Translations under genes and position numbers: made by a program
Part shown: piece by piece, positions 51,922 through 62,265 of the stretch
Layout of the letters: each line of letters opens with the position of its first letter
Numbering within the stretch: the stretch's first letter is position 1
Notes under the pieces: model-generated
What the model saw: only the letters and a program-made list of their open reading frames with translations
Database searches by the model: none
What the model was told of the DNA's origin: nothing
Assembly: GCA_944385895.1 (NCBI GenBank)
Contig: CALWYZ010000008.1
Location: forward strand, 39,756 to 103,755
Length of the DNA stretch: 64,000 nucleotides
Source of the DNA: an uncultured Clostridia bacterium
GTDB lineage: Bacteria; Bacillota; Clostridia; Oscillospirales; QAKW01
Direction: 5' to 3'

Positions 51922-53400
51922 TCAATTATTTGTCCCGCGGCAGATTTTTAGATATTTTTCAAAAGCCGCCTCAAATTCCCGCTCATTTTCAGGCAAATAA
52001 TGCTGTATCGGAAAAGAATCGGCTATTATTTTTCGTGCGTCTTGGATCGACTTTATATGTCCCAGCGCCATAAACTGAGTCACTATATTACCGATGACCG
52101 TCGCCTCTACCGGTCCTGCCGTAACAGGCACGCCGCACGCCCCCGCCGTAAGACGGCAAAGCAAAGTATCTTTAATACCTCCGCCTACCATATGTATAGT
52201 ATTAAAGTGCGTGTTGCATATCTTTTCCATATTTCTGAAAGCGTCGCGGTATTTTAAGGCAAGAGAGCAATAAATACACTGCATTATCTCTCCAACCGTC
52301 CGGGGAACTTTCTGTCCTGTTTCTCTGCAGAACTGTACAACCCTTCCGGGTATATCTCCCGGAGGTGAAAAACGAGTATCGTCAACGTCAATAATGCTTT
52401 CAAACGGTTTACACTGACATGCAAGTTCTTCCAGTTGGGCAAAGCTGTAATCATTACCCTCACGTTTCCAATGACGTCGGGATTCCTGTATCAGCCAAAG
52501 ACCCATAATATTTTTCAAAAACCGAACAGAACCGTTATATCCGCCCTCATTTGTAAAATTAGCATTCATTGCATCTTTAGATAAATTCGGCTTATCAAGC
52601 TCTGTACCAAGCAAACTCCATGTACCGCAGCTTATATATGCAATATTTTTTTCATTTGACGGAACAGCTATAACTGCGCTCGCCGTATCATGTGATGCGA
52701 CAGATACAACTTTTGCGGGTTTTATCATCAGTTCCTCACATAGAGATCCAGATATATCTCCCAGCACCGTACCCGGCATTTTTATATCACACATAAGATT
52801 TTTGTCGATACCGAGAAAATCAAATATTTCACTGTCCCACTGCCGAGTGCGCACATTCATAAGAGATGTGGTGGACGCCATGGAAAAATCAGCTGATTTT
52901 TCACCGCAGAGAAAATAATTGAAAATATCGGAAATCAAAAGAATTTTTCCGGCATTATCAAGTATATAGCCCTTGTTCTTTTTCATGTTATAAAGCTGAA
53001 AAACAGTATTGAAAGCTATCTTCTGTATACCGGTAATCGAATACAGCTTTTCAAACGGAAACTCGCTTAAAAATTCTTTTTCGGCTTTTTCAAAAGCAAG
53101 ATCACGATAATGAAGAGGATTTGCCATAAGACTGCCGTCTTTATCCACAACGCCGAAGCTCACACCCCATGTATCAATGCCGATGCTTTGATAGTCTTCA
53201 AATGCTTTTGCTTTTACAAGTCCTGTTTTTATCTCATGCCACAGCCGCAGCACATCCCAGTAATACTCATTCCCTACCGTTACCGGATCGTTTGAAAAGC
53301 GGTGTATTTCCTCTATTTTAATCTTACCGTCCTCAAGCGTACCCAGCATTGCTCGGCCTGAAGACGCTCCAAAATCATATGCCAAAACGTTGTTTTTCAT
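51922..53400 (-). CDS. rhaB: Rhamnulokinase (FGGY family)
   Basis: 492-residue carbohydrate kinase phosphorylating L-rhamnulose. The N terminus YDFGASSGRAMLG is the rhamnulokinase form of the phosphate-binding loop; ASHDTASAV, SCGTWSLLGTEL and the ADP-site VGGGIKDTLLCRLTA agree. Its neighbours are one isomerase-like gene; rhaA and rhaD are not in view. ATG at 53400 after GAGGTG is preferred to GTG at 53403. Other FGGY kinases can be confused, but GASSGR is quite specific. Confidence 0.88.
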   Translation of the reverse strand: MKNNVLAYDFGASSGRAMLGTLEDGKIKIEEIHRFSNDPVTVGNEYYWDVLRLWHEIKTGLVKAKAFEDYQSIGIDTWGVSFGVVDKDGSLMANPLHYRDLAFEKAEKEFLSEFPFEKLYSITGIQKIAFNTVFQLYNMKKNKGYILDNAGKILLISDIFNYFLCGEKSADFSMASTTSLMNVRTRQWDSEIFDFLGIDKNLMCDIKMPGTVLGDISGSLCEELMIKPAKVVSVASHDTASAVIAVPSNEKNIAYISCGTWSLLGTELDKPNLSKDAMNANFTNEGGYNGSVRFLKNIMGLWLIQESRRHWKREGNDYSFAQLEELACQCKPFESIIDVDDTRFSPPGDIPGRVVQFCRETGQKVPRTVGEIMQCIYCSLALKYRDAFRNMEKICNTHFNTIHMVGGGIKDTLLCRLTAGACGVPVTAGPVEATVIGNIVTQFMALGHIKSIQDARKIIADSFPIQHYLPENEREFEAAFEKYLKICRGTNN

Positions 53401-53479
53401 CACATCACCTCATAAACCTTATTTTGCTTATTATACTCTATCGCGCAAATTTTGTAAATATAATTATAAAGTTTTATAA

Positions 53480-53508
53480 TTGACTTTAAATATATATAAT
53501 AGTATACT
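53480..53508 (+). promoter_or_regulatory. Promoter of the five-gene operon
   Basis: TTGACT (53480-53485) and TATACT (53503-53508), 17-base spacer. It places transcription start after the nominal frame start at 53480, supporting the ATG at 53540. Confidence 0.7.
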
Positions 53509-53539
53509 TAATTATGATATTATATTTAGGACGGTTAAA

Positions 53540-54787
53540 ATGACTGATAAAATAAAAGAAATCGATGCGCGCGCAATGGACGCTTGCTCTGAGAGTTTCA
53601 GATCGATAGACAGTATTTCTCATTACTGCACCGAAAAGGTTTTAAACGCTTTTTCAGAACAGCGCATCAGCGAAGCACATCTACATGGCTCAACGGGTTA
53701 TGGTTATACCGATATAGGGCGGGACGCACTTGACAAGGTATATGCCTGCGCATTTGAGTGTGAAGACGCACTTGTACGACCTCAGATAATTTCCGGAACG
53801 CATGCTCTGACCATTGCCCTATTCGGGATGCTGCGCCCCGGTGATTACATGCTGTCTATAACAGGCAGCCCGTACGATACTTTGTATGATGTGGTCGGGA
53901 TAAACGAAGGAACGGGAAGTCTTAAGGAATACGGTATCGGTTATATTGAGATACCGTTTGAAAACAGTGAATTTGATATCGAAAAGATAAAAGAACACTT
54001 AAAAAACAAAAGCATAAAGCTTATATTTATTCAAAAATCAAAGGGCTATCTTAACCGGCGTACATTATCCTCAAAAGAAATAGGGGACATAACCAAAGTT
54101 ATAAAGGATATAAGACCGGACATATACGTGATGACAGACAACTGCTACGGGGAATTCTGTGAAAAACATGAGCCTGTATATTACGGAGTCGATCTCATGG
54201 TCGGTTCCCTGATAAAAAACGCAGGCGGCGGCCTGGCTAAAACCGGAGGCTATCTTGCAGGCACTCATGAGTGTATAGAGCGCTGCTCATATCGTCTTAC
54301 ATGTCCCGGAATAGGAAGGGAGAGCGCCGCAACAGGCGAATATTTAAAGGACTTCTATCAGGGCTTTTTTATGGCGCCGCATACTGTGGCTCAGGCGCTG
54401 AAAACCGCTGTTTATTGTGCCAATGTATTCAAAAGCATAGGCTATGCCGTAAATCCTGAGCCTGACAGCAAAAGGTATGACATTATCCAGACAATAGCGC
54501 TTGGTTCACCGGACGCACTGATCGCGTTTTGTCAGGGAATACAGCAAGGCGCACCTATAGACAGTTTTGCCGCACCGGTGCCGGGAGATATGGCAGGATA
54601 CGCAGACAAGGTAATTATGGCCGCAGGTACATTTGTACAGGGAGCGTCTATAGAACTGTCTGCAGACGGGCCCCTGCGTGCGCCGTATACGGCGTTTATG
54701 CAAGGAGCTCTCACTTTTGAAAGCGGCAGGCTGGGAATATTAAAAGCTCTGGAAAATATCTTTAAAATAAACGGTAAATCATTATGA
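53540..54787 (+). CDS. Aluminium-resistance/methionine gamma-lyase-like PLP protein (COG4100)
   Basis: 415 residues of PLP fold type I. Visible: GSTGYGYTDIGRD near the N terminus, RPQIISGTHAL, the Asp in MTDNCYGEF, and the probable Schiff-base lysine in SLIKNAGGG. Proteins of this group are annotated as aluminium resistance proteins or C-S lyases, usually beside hfq/miaA; the true reaction is uncertain. AGGACGG precedes the ATG. Its last four bases overlap the next gene, so it heads the operon with the lipoprotein, two-component pair and PAP2 phosphatase. Confidence 0.85.
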   Translation: MTDKIKEIDARAMDACSESFRSIDSISHYCTEKVLNAFSEQRISEAHLHGSTGYGYTDIGRDALDKVYACAFECEDALVRPQIISGTHALTIALFGMLRPGDYMLSITGSPYDTLYDVVGINEGTGSLKEYGIGYIEIPFENSEFDIEKIKEHLKNKSIKLIFIQKSKGYLNRRTLSSKEIGDITKVIKDIRPDIYVMTDNCYGEFCEKHEPVYYGVDLMVGSLIKNAGGGLAKTGGYLAGTHECIERCSYRLTCPGIGRESAATGEYLKDFYQGFFMAPHTVAQALKTAVYCANVFKSIGYAVNPEPDSKRYDIIQTIALGSPDALIAFCQGIQQGAPIDSFAAPVPGDMAGYADKVIMAAGTFVQGASIELSADGPLRAPYTAFMQGALTFESGRLGILKALENIFKINGKSL

Positions 54788-56067
54788 AAAAAAGCTTGAT
54801 TTTAACTTTTATTATCGTTTTTACAGTCATGCTGAATTCATGCAAGTTCTCCGGGCTGGACAGCGATACTCTTTTAACTCCGCCTCAGATGAATGCTGCC
54901 GACAGGGAAATATTAAGAGTTCTGGAAAGTGTTACAAGTTCCTATAAGCTTATCTATCCCAAAACCGGCGGATACCAGACAGCCATAACATCTGCAGATA
55001 TAATGAGCGACGATAAAAACGAAGCCGTGTGCTTTTATCTTGACGGAAACAACAACACCGTAAGCTTTATAATTTTGGAAAGCATTGACAATGTATGGAC
55101 TATACGAGGCAAATACGACAGCCGCGCATCCGGAGTGGAACGCGTAAATTTCTGTGATCTTAACGGTGACGGTGTTAAGGAGATAGTAATCGGCTGGCAG
55201 TTTCTGTCCGGTGAGGAAAAGGCTTTGGAGATCTTAGGATTCGGTCCTGATACCGCAATGCAGAGTCTGTATACGGGTATGTATAACAATTTTATAGCAT
55301 TTGACGACTGTGTTGTTGTAGTATCCAGAAACACTACAGGAAAAACCGCAAGCGCTTCTCTGATAGGGCGCTTAAACAACAGCGTTTCCATACTGAACAC
55401 CGTGTCGCTGAATAATTCCATAACAGGATTCATAAGCGTGCAAAGCGGTCAGCTTCCTGATTCAAGACGCGCGATTTATATAGACGAGCAGCTGGAAAGT
55501 CTTATGTATACAACTGAGGTACTTATCATTGAGCCTCAAGGCGAACTTTCTAGGTCTTTTGGCACTATCAACACTCAGTCTATACGCACACGTGCATACA
55601 GATGTATGGACATAAACGGTGACAAACGCCTTGATATACCAGTCGAAAAAACATTCCCGGAATATGTTAGAAACGATGTCGCAGAAAACCTCACATATGT
55701 TGAATGGTACGACTATGACGGAAGCTCTATCAATCTTATTACAACAGCTTATACCAGCATAAACGAGCAGTTTATGATAAAGCTCCCCGATGAATGGATT
55801 GGAAACATCACAATACAGCGCACCTCGGATACTGAGCGGTCTGTACAATTCTACTATATACAGCAAAACGGACAGCTGATACCGATGTTTTCCGTAAGAG
55901 TTTTTTCCCAACAGGAATATACTGACTCGATTCGTAATATAGGCTGGGATGTTATCGCAACATCAAATGAAAATGTGTATACGTTCTATTCCGATCAAAG
56001 CGAGCTTCCCGAACAATATGTAACCGATATAACAAGAATAACAGATTTATTCAATCTGCTGTCATAA
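54784..56067 (+). CDS. Lipoprotein with EF-hand-like/VCBS-type segment
   Basis: 427 residues. A signal peptide ends LNSC (Cys20). The segment FCDLNGDGVKEIVIGW (about residue 125) and CMDINGDKRLDIP (about 280) have the DxNxDG form of calcium-binding or FG-GAP/VCBS repeats, suggesting an extracellular beta-propeller-like domain. Function unknown. It overlaps the preceding PLP gene as ATGA and lies 20 bases before the response regulator, so it could be the signal-sensing partner of the following kinase; this is inference from position only. Confidence 0.75.
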   Translation: MKKSLILTFIIVFTVMLNSCKFSGLDSDTLLTPPQMNAADREILRVLESVTSSYKLIYPKTGGYQTAITSADIMSDDKNEAVCFYLDGNNNTVSFIILESIDNVWTIRGKYDSRASGVERVNFCDLNGDGVKEIVIGWQFLSGEEKALEILGFGPDTAMQSLYTGMYNNFIAFDDCVVVVSRNTTGKTASASLIGRLNNSVSILNTVSLNNSITGFISVQSGQLPDSRRAIYIDEQLESLMYTTEVLIIEPQGELSRSFGTINTQSIRTRAYRCMDINGDKRLDIPVEKTFPEYVRNDVAENLTYVEWYDYDGSSINLITTAYTSINEQFMIKLPDEWIGNITIQRTSDTERSVQFYYIQQNGQLIPMFSVRVFSQQEYTDSIRNIGWDVIATSNENVYTFYSDQSELPEQYVTDITRITDLFNLLS

Positions 56068-56087
56068 TATATTTTACGGAGTTAACT

Positions 56088-56795
56088 ATGAAAAAAGTTT
56101 TAGTTTTGGAAGATGAAAAGTCAATTCGTGATTTTGTAGTACTCAATCTGAGCAGAGCAGGCTACGAAATAATTGAAGCAGATACCGGCGAACGCGCTCT
56201 TGAACTTTTTGACGCATCGCCCGATATTGACATTGCAGTGCTTGATGTTATGCTTCCGGGAATAGACGGTTTTGAGGTATGCAAAAGCATACGCGCCTCA
56301 AACCAGAAAGTCGGAATTATAATGCTTACAGCTAAAGCTCAGGAGACCGACAAGGTTACAGGACTCATGAACGGAGCGGACGACTATGTCGCAAAACCCT
56401 TTTCTCCGCTTGAGCTAATTGTACGCGTTGACAGCCTGTACCGCAGAGTCATGATGATGAAAGGTGTAACGGAAACTCCTGTATCTAAAGATGAGCTTTC
56501 GTATCCGCCGTTCCAGCTCAACACAAAAAGCCGTATACTTACCAAAAACGGTAAAAAAATAGAGCTTACCCAGGTGGAATATCAGCTTGTAAAACTATTC
56601 ATGGAACATGTAGGTTCGGCTTTTTCACGTGAAGAGATTTTTAAAAACGTTTGGGGTGACAGCTTCAGCGGTGACAAACATAAAATAGTCGACGTCAATA
56701 TCCGCAGACTGAGACTTAAAATAGAGGACGACGCTTCTTCTCCGACATATATTCAGACTGTATGGGGATTTGGATATCGCTGGGGAAACGAATAA
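56088..56795 (+). CDS. OmpR/PhoB-family response regulator
   Basis: 235 residues: receiver domain with acidic pair ED (residues 8-9), phospho-Asp53 in AVLDVMLPG, Thr and Lys in TAKA and AKPFSP; then a winged helix with LTQVEYQLVKLFMEHVGSAFSREEIF and VDVNIRRLRLKIED, TVWGFGYRW. It pairs with the kinase encoded 10 bases later. GGAG is about eight bases before the ATG. Target genes unknown; such pairs in Firmicutes often control cell-wall genes. Confidence 0.95.
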   Translation: MKKVLVLEDEKSIRDFVVLNLSRAGYEIIEADTGERALELFDASPDIDIAVLDVMLPGIDGFEVCKSIRASNQKVGIIMLTAKAQETDKVTGLMNGADDYVAKPFSPLELIVRVDSLYRRVMMMKGVTETPVSKDELSYPPFQLNTKSRILTKNGKKIELTQVEYQLVKLFMEHVGSAFSREEIFKNVWGDSFSGDKHKIVDVNIRRLRLKIEDDASSPTYIQTVWGFGYRWGNE

Positions 56796-56805
56796 TGAGG
56801 TCAAA

Positions 56806-58269
56806 GTGAAAGTCAAAAATTTTTTTATAAATCTTAAATCCAATCTGGTATCCGGAATCGCCGCACGCTGGCTTATAAGTGTATTTGCTCCCGTATTGGC
56901 AGTGGTACTGCTGTCATGCATGATACTTTGTGTGTTTGTATCCAACTTTTACACCACCACAGTACGCAACAAACTGCGCTTCGAAGCGGAAAACACTTCA
57001 AAATATTTTGAAAGCTATGTGTATCCCGAATACCGGGATTTTACCACCTGCGCGCAGCTGCTTGTGAGTGACTTTGATAAAAAGACAATGATGGAAATAC
57101 AGGTTTCTAACATATCCGGTAAAAGTGCGTATTCTTCCACCGGTTTTGCCGTAACAGAACTCAGCATTACCCCGGACGTACTGGAGGCCCGCACCGGCAC
57201 TACTTCTTATTGGTCGGGCAGGCTGGAAACAACCGGAGAAAAAATCATTTCCTATTCAGCTCCTCTTTACAATACCGACCACGTTGTCTGCGGAACAGTC
57301 AGAATGATTTCTTCGCTGAAAAACGTAGAAGAGCTGTTAAGCACCATTTATCTCATAGTTGCGCTTGTTGGTTTTTTCATAATTGCCCTGACGGCTTTTT
57401 CAGGAATATATTTTATTAAATCTATTGTTATGCCTGTACGTCAAATAAACAGAGTTACGCTTGATATCGCAAAGGGCAATCTCAACGCCAGTTCTCTAAA
57501 CTATTCATCAAGCGATGAAATAGGTCAGCTTTGCAGAAATATAAACATGATGGCCAACGAGCTTGCCGACAGTCAGAAGGTCAAAAACGACTTTATTTCA
57601 CAAATATCCCATGAACTTAGAACGCCTATAACCGCTATACGAGGCTGGAGCGAAACAATGATGGCCGACGACAGCCTAAATGAACTTGCAAAGCGCGGAG
57701 TCGGTATAATAAACGAGGAAACAGAAAGACTGTCAAAAATGGTGGAGGAAATGCTGGATATGTCGCGAATGCAAAGCGGCAGACTTAACATCAGCACTAC
57801 TCCTACTGATATTATCGCGGAGTTTGAAAATACAGTGTTTATGATGGGTGAGCGCGCAAAAGGCGAAAATATAAGCATAGTATACAACATGTCCGATGAA
57901 GAATGCATAATCAACTGCGACAAAGATAGAATGAAACAGGTGTTTTTTAATATAATTGACAACGCAATAAAGCATTCCAATCCCGGATCTGAAGTAATGG
58001 CGTCTACTCAGCGGGAAAAGGATTGCATTAAATTTATTATAGAGGACTTCGGCGCCGGTATCAGCCGTGAGGATCTGCCGTATGTTAAGGAGATGTTTTA
58101 CAAAGGCTCTTCACAAAAAAGAGGTTCCGGTATCGGACTTGGCGTTTCAGATGAAATCGTCAGACTACACGGCGGCAGTCTTGATATAGAAAGCGAACTT
58201 GGCATCGGTACTAAAGTTACTGTTACACTGCCTGTTTCAAAGGAGCTTCAGAATGATAACACAGATTGA
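56806..58269 (+). CDS. Sensor histidine kinase
   Basis: 487 residues: two transmembrane helices enclosing a ~140-residue extracellular sensor, then a HAMP linker (VMPVRQINRVTLDIAKG), HisKA with the phosphorylated His269 in FISQISHELRTPI, and a catalytic domain with N box NIIDNAIKHS, G1 EDFGAGI and G2 GSGIGLGV. Start is GTG at 56806, with GAGG five bases before; the open frame to 56770 lies inside the regulator gene. It overlaps the PAP2 gene by 17 bases. Signal unknown. Confidence 0.93.
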   Translation: MKVKNFFINLKSNLVSGIAARWLISVFAPVLAVVLLSCMILCVFVSNFYTTTVRNKLRFEAENTSKYFESYVYPEYRDFTTCAQLLVSDFDKKTMMEIQVSNISGKSAYSSTGFAVTELSITPDVLEARTGTTSYWSGRLETTGEKIISYSAPLYNTDHVVCGTVRMISSLKNVEELLSTIYLIVALVGFFIIALTAFSGIYFIKSIVMPVRQINRVTLDIAKGNLNASSLNYSSSDEIGQLCRNINMMANELADSQKVKNDFISQISHELRTPITAIRGWSETMMADDSLNELAKRGVGIINEETERLSKMVEEMLDMSRMQSGRLNISTTPTDIIAEFENTVFMMGERAKGENISIVYNMSDEECIINCDKDRMKQVFFNIIDNAIKHSNPGSEVMASTQREKDCIKFIIEDFGAGISREDLPYVKEMFYKGSSQKRGSGIGLGVSDEIVRLHGGSLDIESELGIGTKVTVTLPVSKELQNDNTD

Positions 58270-58807
58270 TTTTAAAATTTTAGAGTTTATACAAATTCAC
58301 TCAAATCCCGTTCTTGATGTTATATTTTCCGCTGTAACTCACCTTGGCGACGGCGGTATTTTCTGGATACTTGTAGCGCTGGTGCTGATAATTTTCAAAA
58401 AAACAAGAAAGTGCGGGATATTAATGCTGATTACGCTGGCCGCAGGGCTTATTATAGGCAACCTTGCACTGAAAAACATTATAGCAAGAGACCGGCCGTT
58501 TATCCAGGACCCGGTACTGCAGAATTTTCTGCTGATTTCACCGCCGTCAGGATTTTCCTGCCCATCGGGGCATACTCTGGCGTCTTTCGAATCCGCGACC
58601 ATAATTTTTATTTTCAGCAAAAAATGGGGAATACCGGCTTTTATCCTTGCAGCTCTGATAGGATTTTCAAGAATTTACCTTAACGTTCATTTCCCGTCCG
58701 ATGTTCTTTTCGGGCTTGTGCTCGGTATTGTCATAGGAGTATGCGTATATTTTGCATACAATAAATTCTTTGCTAAAATATTTGATTCCAAATTATTTTC
58801 AGAATAA
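58253..58807 (+). CDS. PAP2-family membrane phosphatase
   Basis: 184 residues with about five or six helices and the PAP2 phosphatase triad: KNIIARDRP, PSGHTLASF and HFPSDVLFG. Likely acts on undecaprenyl pyrophosphate or a phosphatidic lipid at the membrane surface. AAGGAG stands eight bases before the ATG at 58253, inside the end of the kinase gene; a longer frame to 58199 is a shadow. Position after a two-component pair suggests cell-envelope stress control. Confidence 0.9.
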   Translation: MITQIDFKILEFIQIHSNPVLDVIFSAVTHLGDGGIFWILVALVLIIFKKTRKCGILMLITLAAGLIIGNLALKNIIARDRPFIQDPVLQNFLLISPPSGFSCPSGHTLASFESATIIFIFSKKWGIPAFILAALIGFSRIYLNVHFPSDVLFGLVLGIVIGVCVYFAYNKFFAKIFDSKLFSE

Positions 58808-58814
58808 AAAAGTG

Positions 58815-58850
58815 GGGCAAACGGTTACTTGGCCGTTTGCCCATAATTTT
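58815..58850. terminator. Bidirectional terminator
   Basis: GGGCAAACGG and CCGTTTGCCC around eight bases, then ATAATTTTTT; between convergent PAP2 and mfd genes. Confidence 0.85.
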
Positions 58851-58863
58851 TTCGGCGGCACCT

Positions 58864-61800
58864 TTATTGCTGCGCCGATTTTTTTAAGTTATTCAAAAAG
58901 TCTTCCATTAATTCTATCACCTGTAATTGCTGACCGGTTCTAAGAGTGATATACGGTCTTTGGCCGGGAGTATACATAAGATCTTTACCGTAAATACAGT
59001 GCAGAGAGTAAACTGTCTGTGAATCCAGATTGTCAAAGAAAAATACAAGATTCCGGGATTTTTGCTTTATATCGGTCACGCCAAGCCCTCTTGCCATGTT
59101 ACGCACAAGAGAAATACGCATAAGATTTACAACACTTTCAGGCGGAGGAGAGAAACGGTCGCTCAACTCATCCATTGTATCTTTAAAGCTGTCATTATCA
59201 TCAATGGCGGCGATTTTTTTGTATATATCTATTCTTGTACGTTCACTGGTTATATAGCTTTCGGGGATATATGCATTGATGGAAACATCAACAGAGCAGT
59301 CGGTTTTCTTCTTTTCCGGTTTTCCCTGTTCCTCCAGTATTACGCTTTTCAGTATGTCCATATACATATCATATCCTACTATATTCATATTACCGTGCTG
59401 TTTTTCACCAAGCAGACTTCCCGCGCCACGGATTTCAAGGTCGCGCATCGCTATTTTGAGCCCGGCTCCGAACTCGGTGAATTCTTTTATGGTCACAAGC
59501 CGCTTTGCTGCTGTCTCAGACGGGACCTTATCTGGTCTGTATGTCAGATAAGCATACGCCCGTCTGCTGCTTCTGCCTATTCTTCCGCGTATCTGATGCA
59601 GCTGGGCAAGTCCCATACAATCGGCATCTTCTATAATCAGCGTATTTGCAAACGATACGTCTATACCGGTCTCTATTATAGTTGTACACATTAAAACATC
59701 TACCTGATGGGCCATGACCTGCTCCCAGGCGTTTTCTATTTCCGTGGGACTCATCTGTCCGTGAATTATCATTACTCTTGCGCCGTTAACAGCATCACTT
59801 ATCTTCTGGGCTATTACATCAAGCTGTTGTATATTATTTTTAAGATAAAAAGTACATCCGCTGCGGCGCATTTCCCGCAATATTGCCTGTACAACTATAT
59901 CAAAATTATACTCAAGCACATATGTCATTACAGGAAGTCGGTCGGACGGTGCCTCTTCTATTATAGAAATATCCCGTATGCCCGACATTGCCATATTCAA
60001 TGTGCGCGGGATAGGCGTAGCGCTCATTGTGAGCACATCCACGCCTAAAGCCAATTCCTTTATTTTTTCCTTGTGCCGTACGCCGAAACGCTGCTCTTCA
60101 TCAACAATAAGAAGCCCCAGATCCTTAAACTCGATATCTTTCTGCAAAAGACGGTGCGTACCTACAACAATATCAATCTCACCGGTTTTTAACGCTTTTA
60201 TCGTATCCTGCTGCTGAGCACGGGTTTTAAACCTTGAAAGCTGAGCAATTTTTACAGGGAAGCCGTGGAATCTGTTGACGATGGTATTATAATGCTGGCT
60301 GGCAAGTATTGTAGTCGGTACAAGTACTGCTACCTGCTTACTGTCTGACACCGCCTTGAATGCAGCACGAAGTGCGACCTCAGTCTTTCCCACTCCGACA
60401 TCGCCGCACAGCAGACGATCCATAGGATGCGGCCGCTCCATATCCTCTTTTATCTCACGTGTGCACTCAAGCTGATCTTCGGTTTCCTCATACTCAAAGC
60501 GCTCCTCAAACTCCTTTTGCCATTCCGTATCTTTAGAAAATGCAAATCCTTCTGTATTCAATCTTCGAGCATAAAGCTCAATCAATTCACGCGCAAGCTG
60601 ACGCGACTGGTCACGAACCTTGCTTTTTGCCTTTTCCCATGCCGGAGAGCCCATCCGCGACAATTTAACATGCGCCGGATCCCCACCTATATATTTTGAA
60701 ATCAAATCCAGCTGCGGACACGGGACATACAGCATATCGCCCTTATCAAACGCAATGGCTATATAATCCTTTGTAATACCGTCGACTGTCATTTGTTTTA
60801 TCCCACGGTAAACACCTATGCCGTGTGCGTGATGAACAACAAGGTCTCCCGGCGATATATCGGAAAACGAACTTATTTTTTCGCCTTGATATCTGCGTCT
60901 AGGGCGCACAGTACGTTTTTTGGAAGCGGCGTCGGAAACTATCAGGACTTTACTTTCATTAAACGCTATCCCCATTACAGCGCCGCTTACGACAAGGCAG
61001 ACAGCTCCCTGTACTATTTCTTTGACCGAGACCGGAATTGATGCGCAAGTCAGTATTTTTTTAACAGCTTCACACCGGTCTGCGTCGCGTACTGTCACAA
61101 CGCACTTATAACCGCGATTTACAAATGACATCAGCTCATCCGCTGACTCCTCGCCGTCGAGAACAGGCACTACCGATTCGTTTATATCCGCCTGACACAG
61201 CGCGGACAGCTTAAAACTGTAATTTACCGAAAGTCGGGAGAAAAAAAACGTATTGCCGTCAAATCTTTTTTCTAGGCTTTCCAAAGACATATAGTATCTG
61301 CCGTTTTGACAAATATATCTGCCTTTGCTCAAGGCATGAGTGACATTTTCATTAAACTGCCAGTCAATAAAATCATATCTCTTTTTCATACTGGGATACT
61401 CACAGAAAAAAACAAGCGGAGCATCAAAATAATCAAAAAGAGTAAAAATTTGCGGAAAAACCAAAGGTATATATTTATCAGACGCGATTTTCATACCGTT
61501 TTCAAGAGCCTCTATATCGCGCAGTATATCAGAATTATTTGTTTTTTCATACTCTTTGTAAAGAATTTGCAGCAGCTGTTGGGGATTCTGGTATGCAGTT
61601 GTGCAGTTGCCTATAAGCTTTATGCTCTCACATTCCTGCTCACGGCGCTGAGTTATTACATCAAAATAGCTTATACGCTCTATACTGTCTGCGAAAAACT
61701 CAACGCGTACAGGGCGTTTCTGTCCGGGAACATATATATCCAGAATTCCGCCGCGTTTTGAAAATGAGCCTTCACCCTCTACCATATCAAACATTGAATA

Positions 61801-62265
61801 ACCGTTTTCTGTAAGGTACCTGCAAATATCATCTATATCGGCGTCATCGCCCTTGCGCAGTACCGGCATATCAACACGCCTGCCGTCCGGACGCGGCGTC
61901 GGCATGCACAGAGCGTCTATTGTCGTTATTACAACGTCAAATTCACCGATACGTATTTTTTCCAAAGCCGCGGCACGCGTGCGGTCTGCTGTTGACGACA
62001 TACCCTCAGATTCGTCAAATAGAAATTCACTCTCCGAGAATATGACCTGCTCCATTTTAAAAAGGGCAGCAAAAAGCGAGGAGATTTTTAATATATCGTA
62101 ATTGTTATCAATCACAAAAATCCCCTTTTTATTTTCACGCTTCATCGCGCAGTACGCTGCCGTTACCGCCGCGCTGTCAGACAGATTTGAAACGGCAGCC
62201 GGATATTTACCGCACCTGGGAATCCAATCTGAGCCTATAAGTTCGTATAAATCAAATTCATCCAT
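58864..62265 (-). CDS. mfd: Transcription-repair coupling factor Mfd
   Basis: 1133-residue ATP-dependent translocase that removes stalled RNA polymerase and recruits UvrA. Order of parts: UvrB-homology region (residues about 20-330), RNA polymerase interaction domain (DLVVHHAHGIGVYRG, near 490), helicase core with Walker A GDVGVGKTE near 621 and DEEQRFG near 720, and a C-terminal TRCF domain. Length is normal for the family. ATG at 62265 overlaps the pth stop (ATGGATGA); a longer frame to 62322 is a shadow of pth. Gene order pth-mfd is standard in Firmicutes. Confidence 0.97.
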   Translation of the reverse strand: MDEFDLYELIGSDWIPRCGKYPAAVSNLSDSAAVTAAYCAMKRENKKGIFVIDNNYDILKISSLFAALFKMEQVIFSESEFLFDESEGMSSTADRTRAAALEKIRIGEFDVVITTIDALCMPTPRPDGRRVDMPVLRKGDDADIDDICRYLTENGYSMFDMVEGEGSFSKRGGILDIYVPGQKRPVRVEFFADSIERISYFDVITQRREQECESIKLIGNCTTAYQNPQQLLQILYKEYEKTNNSDILRDIEALENGMKIASDKYIPLVFPQIFTLFDYFDAPLVFFCEYPSMKKRYDFIDWQFNENVTHALSKGRYICQNGRYYMSLESLEKRFDGNTFFFSRLSVNYSFKLSALCQADINESVVPVLDGEESADELMSFVNRGYKCVVTVRDADRCEAVKKILTCASIPVSVKEIVQGAVCLVVSGAVMGIAFNESKVLIVSDAASKKRTVRPRRRYQGEKISSFSDISPGDLVVHHAHGIGVYRGIKQMTVDGITKDYIAIAFDKGDMLYVPCPQLDLISKYIGGDPAHVKLSRMGSPAWEKAKSKVRDQSRQLARELIELYARRLNTEGFAFSKDTEWQKEFEERFEYEETEDQLECTREIKEDMERPHPMDRLLCGDVGVGKTEVALRAAFKAVSDSKQVAVLVPTTILASQHYNTIVNRFHGFPVKIAQLSRFKTRAQQQDTIKALKTGEIDIVVGTHRLLQKDIEFKDLGLLIVDEEQRFGVRHKEKIKELALGVDVLTMSATPIPRTLNMAMSGIRDISIIEEAPSDRLPVMTYVLEYNFDIVVQAILREMRRSGCTFYLKNNIQQLDVIAQKISDAVNGARVMIIHGQMSPTEIENAWEQVMAHQVDVLMCTTIIETGIDVSFANTLIIEDADCMGLAQLHQIRGRIGRSSRRAYAYLTYRPDKVPSETAAKRLVTIKEFTEFGAGLKIAMRDLEIRGAGSLLGEKQHGNMNIVGYDMYMDILKSVILEEQGKPEKKKTDCSVDVSINAYIPESYITSERTRIDIYKKIAAIDDNDSFKDTMDELSDRFSPPPESVVNLMRISLVRNMARGLGVTDIKQKSRNLVFFFDNLDSQTVYSLHCIYGKDLMYTPGQRPYITLRTGQQLQVIELMEDFLNNLKKSAQQ

